From Gammaproteobacteria bacterium (lineage in GTDB: Bacteria > Pseudomonadota > Gammaproteobacteria > Methylococcales > UBA2780), in the NCBI GenBank assembly GCA_003646305.1, contig QNFJ01000027.1:1-15224 (forward strand): a stretch of 15,224 nucleotides of DNA, written 5' to 3'. Each line of letters begins with the position of its first letter. Within the stretch, counting starts at the first letter, position 1. Made by a program: the position numbers and the translations under genes. Of the stretch, positions 1-7,294 are shown piece by piece. The notes beneath the pieces were generated by a model, which was given only the letters and a program-made list of their open reading frames with translations, was not told the DNA's origin and did no database searches.

Positions 1-1323
1 AAAGGTGATAGCTGGTATGCGCTGAATGCAAGCCACGAAGAGACTGATGGTTTTAATGCCTGTGATTCAGGTCCGGGTTTTGGTTGCTTTACGGATGAAC
101 CGGATGATGATGGTTTTCGTAACGAGTCGGGTTCTTTTCGTTTAGGACATCGGTTTGCCGATGTAGTTGATATAGAACTGCACGGATTGTACAGCGAAGG
201 TAATACTCACTTTGATGGGGGATTTTCTCCTTTCTTTTTTGTCCCGAATGAAACTGATTTTGTGCAACAAGAAGTTGGCGGCAAGGCCAGTTTTTCTCCC
301 TTGGAAATCTGGGAAGTGAAACTCTCTGCTGGCCAAAGTCGAGATCGTTCAGAGAATAGACAGAGTGTAGATGGGTCAACCAGCACTTTTAACACTGAGC
401 GCGATAGCTTCAGTTGGCAGAATGATTTGACCCTGTCGGAAGATCACCTGTTGACCTTAGGGTATGATTATCTGGTCGACAAGGTCGATAGCACAACGGC
501 CTACGCGGAAACATCACGAAGTAATAATGCACTGTTTGCGCAATATCAGGGTGAACTTGAAGGACATAAAATTCTTCTTGGTTTGCGTGAAGATGATAAT
601 GAGCAATTTGGGAACCACACAACTGGAAATATTGGTTGGGGGTATACGTTATCGAATAATTTAGAGTTAACAGCCTCTTTTGGTACGGCATTTAAAGCGC
701 CAACATTCAATGAGCTCTACTTCCCACTTTTTGGTGATCCCGATCTCGATCCAGAAAGTTCTGAAACCTATGAGCTGGGCTTTCGTCGAACTGAGTCATG
801 GGGCAACTGGTCGGTTTCTGCTTTTGAGACACATGTGGATGATTTGATTGTCTACGATCCAAACCATATCACACCGAGCTTACCTTTTGGTGGTGCTAAT
901 AACATCTCGAAAGCACGCATCAGAGGCCTTGAACTGGGTAGTTCTACGCAGCTTTCAGGTTGGGATATTAGTGCAGCATTGACGCTTTTAGACCCAGAAA
1001 ATCGTCAATCTGGCAGTGCAAATAACGGTAATATTTTACCAAGGCGCGCGGAAGAATCATTTAATCTTGATGTTGACCATAACCTCGGTAAAGGACGAAT
1101 CGGATTTACTGTCTTTGCTGAAAGCCATCGATATGATGATGTTGCCAATACACGTAGGCTGGCTGGCTATACGCTAGTTGATTTGCGTGCTGAGTATCCT
1201 ATTTTTCAGAACTGGTTGTTGCAGGGTAAGGTAACTAATTTGTTCAATAAGGATTATCGACTTGCCTCTGGCTACACTACTGATGGGACAGCAGCCATGC
1301 TGACATTACGCTATCAACCCTGA
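1..1323 (+). CDS. btuB: BtuB-like TonB-dependent vitamin B12 receptor (C-terminal part, 5' end outside window)
   Basis: Outer-membrane beta-barrel that imports cobalamin into the periplasm using TonB energy. The frame is open from base 1, so the gene continues to the left: 440 residues are visible, and the signal peptide, TonB box and most of the plug are missing. Seen directly: alternating beta-strand pattern, GTAFKAPTFNELYFPLFGDP followed by DLDPES, then SKARIRGLELG, RRAEESFNL, RYDD, and a C-terminal GYTLVDLRAEYP...KVTNLFNKDY. Several of these blocks match E. coli BtuB by recall (FGNPNLKPE, KARIKGVE, LFDKDY). The last residues are RYQP rather than the terminal Phe common in outer-membrane proteins. 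btuF, btuC and btuD follow on the same strand, supporting cobalamin over an iron siderophore. A related heme or siderophore receptor cannot be fully excluded. Confidence 0.88.
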   Translation, partial: KGDSWYALNASHEETDGFNACDSGPGFGCFTDEPDDDGFRNESGSFRLGHRFADVVDIELHGLYSEGNTHFDGGFSPFFFVPNETDFVQQEVGGKASFSPLEIWEVKLSAGQSRDRSENRQSVDGSTSTFNTERDSFSWQNDLTLSEDHLLTLGYDYLVDKVDSTTAYAETSRSNNALFAQYQGELEGHKILLGLREDDNEQFGNHTTGNIGWGYTLSNNLELTASFGTAFKAPTFNELYFPLFGDPDLDPESSETYELGFRRTESWGNWSVSAFETHVDDLIVYDPNHITPSLPFGGANNISKARIRGLELGSSTQLSGWDISAALTLLDPENRQSGSANNGNILPRRAEESFNLDVDHNLGKGRIGFTVFAESHRYDDVANTRRLAGYTLVDLRAEYPIFQNWLLQGKVTNLFNKDYRLASGYTTDGTAAMLTLRYQP

Positions 1324-1331
1324 AGGTAAAT

Positions 1332-1370
1332 AAAAAAGGCCACAAGTCATAAATAGCTTGTGGCCTTTTT
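1332..1370 (+). terminator. Rho-independent terminator after btuB
   Basis: Perfect 9-bp stem GGCCACAAG (1338-1346) with CTTGTGGCC (1357-1365) around a 10-base loop. It is flanked by an A run on the left (1332-1337) and a T run on the right (1366-1370), extending the stem by A-T pairs. It starts nine bases after the btuB stop. Because it is A/T symmetric it could also work on the other strand, but no gene there needs it. It implies that btuF needs its own promoter or read-through. Confidence 0.9.
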
Positions 1371-1399
1371 GGGTTGTTACCATCTCAGAGCGGCAACCC

Positions 1400-1408
1400 T
1401 GATAGAAT
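1400..1408 (+). promoter_or_regulatory. Candidate extended -10 promoter element for btuFCD
   Basis: The sequence TGATAGAAT fits an extended -10 element (TGn followed by TAGAAT, five of six matches to TATAAT). No good -35 box sits 16-18 bases upstream. It lies between the btuB terminator and btuF, where a promoter would be expected, and would start a transcript near 1415 with a leader of about 20 bases. This is inference from position and motif only. Confidence 0.35.
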
Positions 1409-1436
1409 TAGCCACTTTCCATAAACTGTGTTTTTA

Positions 1437-2288
1437 ATGCGAGATCTTATTCTTTGCCTGGTTATTGCCTTGTTACCAGGGGCAGCGTTTTCGGCAAAAC
1501 CACAGCGTATTGTGTCGCTTAATTTATGTGCTGACCAACTGCTACTGCAACTGGCCGAGCCAAAAGCCATCGCCTCATTAACTCATCTCGCTGCCGATCC
1601 AGAGCTTTCTTATCTGGCTGAAGAAGCAACCAACTATCCACTTAATTATGGAAGTGCAGAGGAGATTTTACAGTTAGACCCCGATTTGATTCTGGCTGGG
1701 AGTTTCACTGCCCGCCCAGCTGTAGCTTATCTTGAAAAGAAAGGTTATCGGGTGGTTAAGCTCGCTATCCCGAAAAGCATGAAATCGATGCGGAGACAGT
1801 TTCTTAAGGTTGCTGATTTATTGGGAGAGCGTGAGAAGGCTGAGCAACAACTCAAAGAGATGGAGCGCCGAATTGAGCAAGTTAAAGCTGTTGAGGATAG
1901 TGAGCGGTTGGTCGCGGCGGTTTATTATGCCAATGGCTTTACAGCAGGGAAAGAGTCGATTATTACCGAGGTGCTCAATAGTGCCGGTTTTGAAAATCTG
2001 TCAGAGCAATCGGGTGTTGATTCTTTTGGTTTCTATCCACTCGAAAAATTAATCGAAGCAGAACCTGATTTGCTGATTCTGGGTAGTTACAATAAACAGC
2101 GTCATTCTTTGGCGCAAAAATTACTCGATCATCCCGCATTAAAACGGGTATGGGGAGGAGATAGGGAGCAGCGGAAACAGGTGCGTGTGATTATTCCTGA
2201 TAACTTATGGATTTGCGCAACGCCTGTTATCGCTGAGGCGGTTGAAATCCTAGCGGAGCAGAGGGAAAAAATTGTTAGCAACCGGTAA
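1437..2288 (+). CDS. btuF: BtuF-like periplasmic cobalamin-binding protein of an ABC importer
   Basis: Captures cobalamin in the periplasm and delivers it to the BtuCD transporter. It has 283 residues from ATG 1437; a GTG three codons upstream (1428) is also possible. Neither start has a clear Shine-Dalgarno. Residues 1-20 form a signal peptide: charged MRD, a hydrophobic core, and a cut site near AFSA. The class III binding-protein fold is indicated by RIVSLNLCADQLLLQLA (about 24-40), the DPDLILAG block (about 81-88), a long charged helix around residues 125-150 that would link the two lobes, and a second LEKLIEAEPDLLILG block in the C-lobe. The SLNLCADQ motif is typical of binding proteins found beside btuB and FecCD-type permeases. 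An iron-chelate ligand is the main alternative; context favours B12. Confidence 0.82.
   Translation: MRDLILCLVIALLPGAAFSAKPQRIVSLNLCADQLLLQLAEPKAIASLTHLAADPELSYLAEEATNYPLNYGSAEEILQLDPDLILAGSFTARPAVAYLEKKGYRVVKLAIPKSMKSMRRQFLKVADLLGEREKAEQQLKEMERRIEQVKAVEDSERLVAAVYYANGFTAGKESIITEVLNSAGFENLSEQSGVDSFGFYPLEKLIEAEPDLLILGSYNKQRHSLAQKLLDHPALKRVWGGDREQRKQVRVIIPDNLWICATPVIAEAVEILAEQREKIVSNR
2261..2265 (+). promoter_or_regulatory. Ribosome binding site deciding the btuC TTG start
   Basis: GAGGG lies six bases before the TTG at 2272, inside the end of btuF. No ATG or GTG in a suitable place offers a better-spaced site, so TTG is the preferred start of the permease gene. Confidence 0.55.
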
Positions 2289-3312
2289 TCAACGTTTGAT
2301 AGAGCGGGATAGAGAAAGCGATAAGTGTGAGCGAAAATTGCTTATTCTATTATCGGTTGCGCTATTTTTACTATTTTTCAGCTCGCTCTTTGTTGGCCCG
2401 GTTTCGATTGACCTCTTTTCCAGTGAGTGGTCTTTTTTGAGTGAATCAACCTCCGTTACGGCGGTTATTTTTCAGGAAATTCGACTGCCACGTGCAATTT
2501 TGGCCCTGTTTATTGGAGCGACATTAGGTGTCTCCGGTGCAGCACTTCAAGGTTTGTTGCGTAACCCACTGGCTGAACCGGGTGTTATTGGTGTTTCAGG
2601 AAGCGCCTCGTTAGGTGCTGTCATCGCTTTCTACTCAGGTGCTGCTGCTATTTTTCCGCTGGCACTACCAATTGGGGGTATATCCGGTGCAATGTTAGCG
2701 GTTATCTTTTTGTACCTGCTGGCTGGACGTGAAAGCAGCATTTTGACGCTTATTTTGGCCGGTATCGCGGTAACGAGTTTGTCGGGTGCGCTCACCGCTT
2801 TGGCACTTAATTTGTCTCCTAATCCTTATGCCGCGACAGAGATATTTTTCTGGTTAATGGGGTCACTGGCCGATCGAAGTTTTGAGCATGTTTATATTGC
2901 AGTGCCTTTAATGGTGTTTGGGATAGCCTCTCTGCTGGGCTGCCAGCGTGGGCTTGATGCGCTGGCACTTGGAGAGGATACCGCTAGAAGTCTGGGTATC
3001 AACCTTAATCATCTGACACTTCGAATTATTGTGGGTGTGGCGCTGTCAGTCGGTGCAGCCGTCTCAGTGGCGGGAGGGATTGGCTTTGTCGGGCTTGTGG
3101 TGCCGCATCTATTGCGTCCATTTGTTGGTTACCAACCGGGCAAATTATTACTGGTGAGTGCGCTGGGTGGCGCACTTTTGCTATTGTTGGCCGATATTGT
3201 AGTGCGGTTAATCTCGACAGGACAGGAGTTAAAACTCGGAGTTTTGACCTCATTAATCGGTGCGCCATTCTTCCTCTATCTTGTCCTTAAAACGCGGCGG
3301 CAATTATTATGA
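2272..3312 (+). CDS. btuC: BtuC-like FecCD-family ABC permease
   Basis: Inner-membrane permease that should form a homodimer with BtuD and pass cobalamin to the cytoplasm. It has 346 residues from the TTG start, close to the family's usual 320-350. The chain is strongly hydrophobic with about nine to ten membrane segments. Family landmarks are RLPRAILALFIGATLGVSGA (71-90), GLLRNPLAEPGVIGVS (94-109), the cytoplasmic coupling segment GEDTARSLG (234-242), GFVGLVVPHLLRP (271-283) and ELKLGVLTSLIGAPFF (319-334). It overlaps btuF by 17 bases and btuD by four, indicating translational coupling. The hydrophilic first 20 residues are somewhat long, so a later start such as TTG 2296 remains possible. 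Confidence 0.87.
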   Translation: MLATGNQRLIERDRESDKCERKLLILLSVALFLLFFSSLFVGPVSIDLFSSEWSFLSESTSVTAVIFQEIRLPRAILALFIGATLGVSGAALQGLLRNPLAEPGVIGVSGSASLGAVIAFYSGAAAIFPLALPIGGISGAMLAVIFLYLLAGRESSILTLILAGIAVTSLSGALTALALNLSPNPYAATEIFFWLMGSLADRSFEHVYIAVPLMVFGIASLLGCQRGLDALALGEDTARSLGINLNHLTLRIIVGVALSVGAAVSVAGGIGFVGLVVPHLLRPFVGYQPGKLLLVSALGGALLLLLADIVVRLISTGQELKLGVLTSLIGAPFFLYLVLKTRRQLL

Positions 3313-4097
3313 GTCGTCTTGATGCGCTCGGCCTGTCCGTTAAATTCGGAAATAGTTTGATACTTGATGATGTTAGCCTGTCGATTCCTCGTGGCAAATT
3401 GATTGGTTTGCTTGGCCCGAATGGGGCAGGAAAGACAACATTGATTAGAGCACTTGCCGGATTACAGAAAGTTGAGCAGGGACAAGTTAAGCTGGATGGT
3501 GAAAAGCTGTCGGCATTTGATCAGCAGGATCTGGGCCGCCGGATTGCTTATCTTGCGCAAGGTGCAGAGTGTAGTTGGCCTCTAAAGGTAGAGCGCATTG
3601 TTATGTTGGGTCGAACCCCTTACCTTTACCAAAATGAGCGATTGAGGGAAGACGACTATAGTGTGACCGAAAGGGTGATGAGAGAGGCAGATGTTAGCCA
3701 TCTTGTCGGTCGTACCGTGAATACATTGTCTGGCGGAGAGCTGACTCGAGTGATGTTGGCGCGAGCATTAGCTTCTGAGCCTGAGTTTTTACTGGCAGAT
3801 GAGCCGGTTGCTTCGCTTGATCCACTCCACCAGCTTGAGGTGATGGGACTACTTGCCAATGTTGCGCACGGTGGTGGAGCCGTTGTGGTGGTGTTGCACG
3901 ATTTGAATTTAGCAATGCGCTTTTGCGACCGAGTTGTCTTACTCAGTGAGGGGCGCGTTGCCGCAGATGGTGAGCCAGGAGAGGTTTTCACGGCTGAAAT
4001 ACTGGAACAGGTCTATGGGATTGATGTGAAGTTCGGTGAATGTGAAGGGAAACCGTGGCTTTTACCCTGGCAGCGTGCAGGTCAGAACTCGGAGTGA
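3309..4097 (+). CDS. btuD: BtuD/FecE-like ABC transporter ATPase
   Basis: Cytoplasmic ATPase powering the BtuC permease. It has 262 residues, and its ATG overlaps the btuC TGA as ATGA. All ABC motifs are present: Walker A GPNGAGKTT (36-44), Q-loop Gln84, signature LSGGE (140-144), Walker B FLLADE (160-165), D-loop SLD (169-171) and switch His197. The layout and length match FecE/BtuD/HmuV-type ATPases of the class that works with FecCD permeases. Substrate identity rests on the neighbouring receptor and binding protein. The stop codon lies in the left arm of a hairpin. Confidence 0.88.
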   Translation: MSRLDALGLSVKFGNSLILDDVSLSIPRGKLIGLLGPNGAGKTTLIRALAGLQKVEQGQVKLDGEKLSAFDQQDLGRRIAYLAQGAECSWPLKVERIVMLGRTPYLYQNERLREDDYSVTERVMREADVSHLVGRTVNTLSGGELTRVMLARALASEPEFLLADEPVASLDPLHQLEVMGLLANVAHGGGAVVVVLHDLNLAMRFCDRVVLLSEGRVAADGEPGEVFTAEILEQVYGIDVKFGECEGKPWLLPWQRAGQNSE

Positions 4098-4125
4098 GCT
4101 CAATATTGTAAAGATCACTCCGAGT
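4087..4125 (+). terminator. Hairpin at the convergent btuD / aacS ends
   Basis: An 11-bp perfect inverted repeat, ACTCGGAGTGA (4087-4097) with TCACTCCGAGT (4115-4125), around a 17-base loop. The left arm includes the last codons and the stop of btuD. On the + strand it is followed by only a short CTTT, so the T tract is weak. It sits between converging genes with 43 bases between stop codons, which supports a terminator role, but intrinsic strength is doubtful. Confidence 0.6.
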
Positions 4126-4140
4126 CTTTGTGTAAGGCTT

Positions 4141-6084
4141 CTATTTTAGTTCTGATAAATTCTCGTAAAAATTGAGACTCTCTGGGTTGGCCAAAGCATC
4201 TCTGTTCTTGACCTCTTCTCCATGTATCATTTTCTTGATAGCCAGCTCGACCTTTTTACCGTTGAGCGTGTGGGGGATTTCTGGGGTATTAATGATCACT
4301 TCGGGTACATGTCGAGGGCTGCAACGTGTTCGAACCTCTTTCCTGATAGTTGCTACCAGAGCTTCATCTAGTTCAAAGCCCTGACGTAATTTTACAAATA
4401 AGACGATTCGTTCATCTCCGTTCCATTTTTGTCCCACTGCCACAGAGTCCTCGATTTCTGGAAGTGCTTCAACAACGCGATAGAGGTCGGCGGTACCGAG
4501 ACGAACCCCTCCCGGGTTAAGCGTTGCGTCAGAGCGACCAAAAAATCGTACGCCCCCTTCGGGAGTGATATCAATATAATCACCCTGACACCAGATATTT
4601 GGATAGACGTCAAAATAGCTATCGTGATATTTCTGCCCATCGGGATCGCTGAGAAAATGAATTGGCATTACCGGAAATGCTGCGCTACAGACCAGTTCAC
4701 CTTTTTCACCAATTACCGACTGGCCTGAGTCGTTGAATGCTTCGACTTTCATGCCGAGTGGGCGGCACTGTAGCTCGCCACGGCGAACGGGCAACCAGGT
4801 AACAGCACCTGCAAAACAGGAAACGATATCGGTTCCACCAGAAATGGAGGCAAGTAAGACATCTTGTTTCCAGTCCCGGTAGACGTAATCGAAACTCTTT
4901 TCGAGCAGTGCCGAGCCGGTAGAGAGAATCGTTTCCAGTACAGGAAAGTCTGATACCTGGCTGGGTTTAACGCCCATCTCTTCCAGCGTGTCGATGTATT
5001 TTGCACTGGTGCCGAAAATATTTATATCCAATTCTTCAGCCATTTTAAGCAAGAATTTTGGATCGGGTTTTAGCGGGTTACCATCAAACAAGACCAGCGT
5101 GCCACCGCTTGCGAGCCCGGAAGCCAACCAGTTCCACATCATCCAGCCACAAGTCGTGAAATAGAACAGCGTTTTGTTGCGATTCATGTCGATGTGGAGT
5201 TTATGTTCCTTTAGGTGCTGCAACAAAACTCCGCCTGCACAGTGAACAATCCCTTTAGGGAGCCCACTCGTTCCAGAGGAATACATGATGTAAAGAGGGT
5301 GATCAAAGGGGAGTTGCTCGAAGACTAGCGGGGCCGGATCATTACTCAAAAAAGTATCCCAGAAAACCGCTTTTGGGATGGCTTCCAGGCTGGGTTCTTC
5401 CACATAACGGGCAACAATAACTTTTTCGACAGAAGGGAGTGCATCGATGATAGAAGAGAGCTTATCGATCGTATTGAAATATTTACCGCCATAAAGGTAA
5501 CCATCGGCAGCAATGACCACTTTAGGGTTAATTTGCTGAAAACGGTCGAGTACCCCCTTGATACCAAAATCGGGTGAAGTGGACGACCAGACAGCACCAA
5601 TACTGGTTGTTGCCAGCATGCCGATTAAAGTTTCAGGTAGATTCGGCATAAGCGCTGCAACACGGTCGCCTGGTTTTACACCTATTTCTCTGAGGCTGTG
5701 AGCGAGCTGCTCAACCTTTCGGTACAATTCTGCATAGCTTAGTTGCGATTTAATTTGATCTTCGCCGCGAAAATGAATGGCAACTCGATCATCGCGATGG
5801 CGTAGAAGATTTTCAGCAAAATTGAGTCGCGCACCGCTAAACCATTTAGCACCGGGCATTTTGTGAATATCATCGACTACTTCGCTATACGACGTAGAGT
5901 GAATCACATCTGAAAATTCCCAGATGTTTTCCCAGAAGCTAGGAATATTGTTGATGGACCAATCATAGAGTTCGCTATAACTAGATAGAGAAAGGTCGTA
6001 ACGGCTATTTAATGATTGGGTGAACTGCCAGATTTGGCTGCTTTCAACTCTTTCTTGTGAAGGTTCCCAGAGAATTTGATTCAT
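4141..6084 (-). CDS. aacS: Acetoacetyl-CoA synthetase (acetoacetate--CoA ligase)
   Basis: Activates acetoacetate to acetoacetyl-CoA with ATP, in the cytoplasm. It has 647 residues, the usual length for this subgroup of the ANL superfamily. An acetyl-CoA-synthetase-like N-terminal domain carries KWFSGARLNFAENLL (80-94). The ATP-binding loop is YSSGTSGLPKG (268-278). FTTCGWMMWNWL (309-320) is typical of acetoacetyl-CoA synthetases as opposed to Acs. The hinge GRSDATLNPGGVRLGT lies at 516-531, and the catalytic lysine of the C-terminal domain is probably Lys610 in HTLNGKK. A GGGGAT-type ribosome site precedes the ATG. It is the last gene of the leucine operon, where it would reuse acetoacetate made by HMG-CoA lyase, in parallel with scoAB. 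Confidence 0.93.
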   Translation of the reverse strand: MNQILWEPSQERVESSQIWQFTQSLNSRYDLSLSSYSELYDWSINNIPSFWENIWEFSDVIHSTSYSEVVDDIHKMPGAKWFSGARLNFAENLLRHRDDRVAIHFRGEDQIKSQLSYAELYRKVEQLAHSLREIGVKPGDRVAALMPNLPETLIGMLATTSIGAVWSSTSPDFGIKGVLDRFQQINPKVVIAADGYLYGGKYFNTIDKLSSIIDALPSVEKVIVARYVEEPSLEAIPKAVFWDTFLSNDPAPLVFEQLPFDHPLYIMYSSGTSGLPKGIVHCAGGVLLQHLKEHKLHIDMNRNKTLFYFTTCGWMMWNWLASGLASGGTLVLFDGNPLKPDPKFLLKMAEELDINIFGTSAKYIDTLEEMGVKPSQVSDFPVLETILSTGSALLEKSFDYVYRDWKQDVLLASISGGTDIVSCFAGAVTWLPVRRGELQCRPLGMKVEAFNDSGQSVIGEKGELVCSAAFPVMPIHFLSDPDGQKYHDSYFDVYPNIWCQGDYIDITPEGGVRFFGRSDATLNPGGVRLGTADLYRVVEALPEIEDSVAVGQKWNGDERIVLFVKLRQGFELDEALVATIRKEVRTRCSPRHVPEVIINTPEIPHTLNGKKVELAIKKMIHGEEVKNRDALANPESLNFYENLSELK

Positions 6085-6164
6085 TTTAGATCCCCTAATA
6101 TTTATATTATTTTGTTTGCTAGGTGGTTGTTTCCCTCATACAGTCGCTTGGGTGTGATGATGGA

Positions 6165-6542
6165 TTACTCTTCCCATGAATCCAATATTTCTCTGGCAGC
6201 TCTAAATGCCTCTTGAGCGGCAGGTGCACCACAATAAACAGCGGAGTGTAGCAGTGTTTCGCGTATCTCTTCTTTTGTACAACCATTACGGAGAGCACCC
6301 CTAACATGCCCCTTCAATTCGGCAGGTGCTTTAAGGGCGGCTAACATGGCAACCGTAATCAGGCTTCGAGTTTTAAGCTCCAGGCCTGGGCGATTCCAGG
6401 TAGCACCCCAGCCGTGTTCATTGATGTATTCCTGGACAGGTTCGGTTAACCAGTCTGCGCTGTTGAGTGCGCGATCAACAAATTCATCCCCCATGACCTG
6501 GCGACGAATGCTTTCTCCGGAAGGTTTTTTTGATGTTGTCAT
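6165..6542 (-). CDS. Carboxymuconolactone decarboxylase family protein (PcaC/AhpD-like)
   Basis: Small single-domain protein of 125 residues. Its core matches the family pattern: RSLITVAMLAAL (59-70), ELKGHVRGALRNGCT (75-89), EEIRETLLHSAVYCGAPAA (91-109). His79, His99 and Glu91/Glu92 are the likely conserved polar positions. There is no AhpD-type CxxC, so peroxidase-reductase activity is unlikely, and it resembles PcaC more. No other protocatechuate pathway gene is nearby, so a true 4-carboxymuconolactone decarboxylase role is doubtful. It sits between scoB and aacS on the same strand, with 85- and 80-base spacers and no clear Shine-Dalgarno, and may be expressed at a different level. The function in this operon is unknown. 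Confidence 0.82.
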   Translation of the reverse strand: MTTSKKPSGESIRRQVMGDEFVDRALNSADWLTEPVQEYINEHGWGATWNRPGLELKTRSLITVAMLAALKAPAELKGHVRGALRNGCTKEEIRETLLHSAVYCGAPAAQEAFRAAREILDSWEE

Positions 6543-6575
6543 CGTTCTGTTTTTTACTTTCTGAATCAGGTGGAG

Positions 6576-6613
6576 CGATCAGTCCAGCTTATTGTATACA
6601 GCAGGACTGATCG
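6576..6613 (-). terminator. Inverted repeat between scoB and the CMD-family gene
   Basis: A 10-bp perfect inverted repeat, CGATCAGTCC (6576-6585) with GGACTGATCG (6604-6613), around an 18-base loop. In the direction of the operon it is followed by CTCCACC, not a T run, so it is not a classic intrinsic terminator. An RNA-stability or processing hairpin or a weak attenuator is possible. Confidence 0.45.
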
Positions 6614-6627
6614 TTATTTAGTGTCTG

Positions 6628-7284
6628 CTAGAAAGACATCTCAGGTACATGGTCGGGCACAACCAGTTTCCCCGCTGTTTTTTGCTGAATTTCTTCAACA
6701 GAGACACCAGGAGCGCGTTCTAATAAATGGAATGCACCATTTTTTACTTCCAAAACAGCGAGATTAGTAACAATTTTCTTAACACACCCCACACCTGTGA
6801 GCGGTAAACTGCAACTTTCCAGTAGCTTGGAGTTATCGCGCTTGTCAGCATGGGTCATGGTGACGATGATGTTTTCTGCGCCAGCAACCAGGTCCATTGC
6901 ACCGCCCATTCCTTTAACCAACTTTCCTGGAATCATGTAAGAGGCGATGTTGCCGTTTTGGTCGACTTCAAATGCACCGAGTACGGTCAAATCAACATGG
7001 CCACCTCGAATCATCGCGAAGCTTTCTGCGGATGAAAAAATGGAGGCGCCGAGTGCGGCTGTGACAGTCTCTTTACCGGCATTGATCATATCGGCATCGA
7101 CCTGCTCTTCGGTTGGGTAGGGGCCGATACCAAGCAGGCCATTTTCGGACTGCAGCATCACGTCAATATCTTCTGGGACATAGTTTGCAACCAGGGTGGG
7201 GATACCAATTCCTAAGTTGACGTAGTAGCCATCTTTAAGTTCTTGAGCCACACGCATGGCAATTTGATCACGATTTAATGACAT
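6628..7284 (-). CDS. scoB: 3-oxoacid CoA-transferase subunit B
   Basis: Beta subunit of succinyl-CoA:3-ketoacid CoA-transferase (SCOT/AtoA type), which moves CoA from succinyl-CoA (or another acyl-CoA) to acetoacetate. It has 218 residues, full length. LGIGIPTLVANYV (24-36) and the catalytic motif SENGLLGIGP (46-55) are present; Glu47 is the expected CoA-thioester nucleophile. The C-terminal half carries GGAMDLV and the final APGVSVEEIQQKT segment typical of SCOT B chains. A strong AAGGAG site lies before the ATG, 10 bases after the scoA stop, so the two subunits are co-translated. Succinyl-CoA versus acetyl-CoA as donor cannot be decided from sequence alone; similarity favours the ScoB type. 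Confidence 0.93.
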   Translation of the reverse strand: MSLNRDQIAMRVAQELKDGYYVNLGIGIPTLVANYVPEDIDVMLQSENGLLGIGPYPTEEQVDADMINAGKETVTAALGASIFSSAESFAMIRGGHVDLTVLGAFEVDQNGNIASYMIPGKLVKGMGGAMDLVAGAENIIVTMTHADKRDNSKLLESCSLPLTGVGCVKKIVTNLAVLEVKNGAFHLLERAPGVSVEEIQQKTAGKLVVPDHVPEMSF

Positions 7285-7294
7285 ATCTGGCTCC

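Noticed and set aside
187..1323. A complete 378-residue protein starting at TTG 187
   Set aside because: The frame is open to base 1 and the upstream residues (for example NASHEETDGFNAC) continue the BtuB barrel, so this is an internal codon of a gene cut by the window edge.
1338..1365. Cobalamin riboswitch near btuF
   Set aside because: The structure is a simple terminator hairpin; no B12-box-like or multi-helix element fits in the roughly 110-base spacer, so any riboswitch would be upstream of btuB, outside the window.
1375..1408. Classic -35/-10 promoter (TTGTTA with TAGAAT) before btuF
   Set aside because: The spacing is about 23 bases, too long for a sigma-70 pair; only the extended -10 reading was kept, at low confidence.
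3656..3991. Long antisense open frames over btuD and other genes
   Set aside because: They lie opposite clearly conserved genes, show low-complexity Ser/Thr/Pro-rich translations and lack ribosome sites; they are shadows of codon bias.
6085..6164. Possible small gene or RNA between the CMD-family gene and aacS
   Set aside because: Only 80 bases, AT-rich near aacS, with no clear hairpin or start/stop pair with a ribosome site other than that of aacS.
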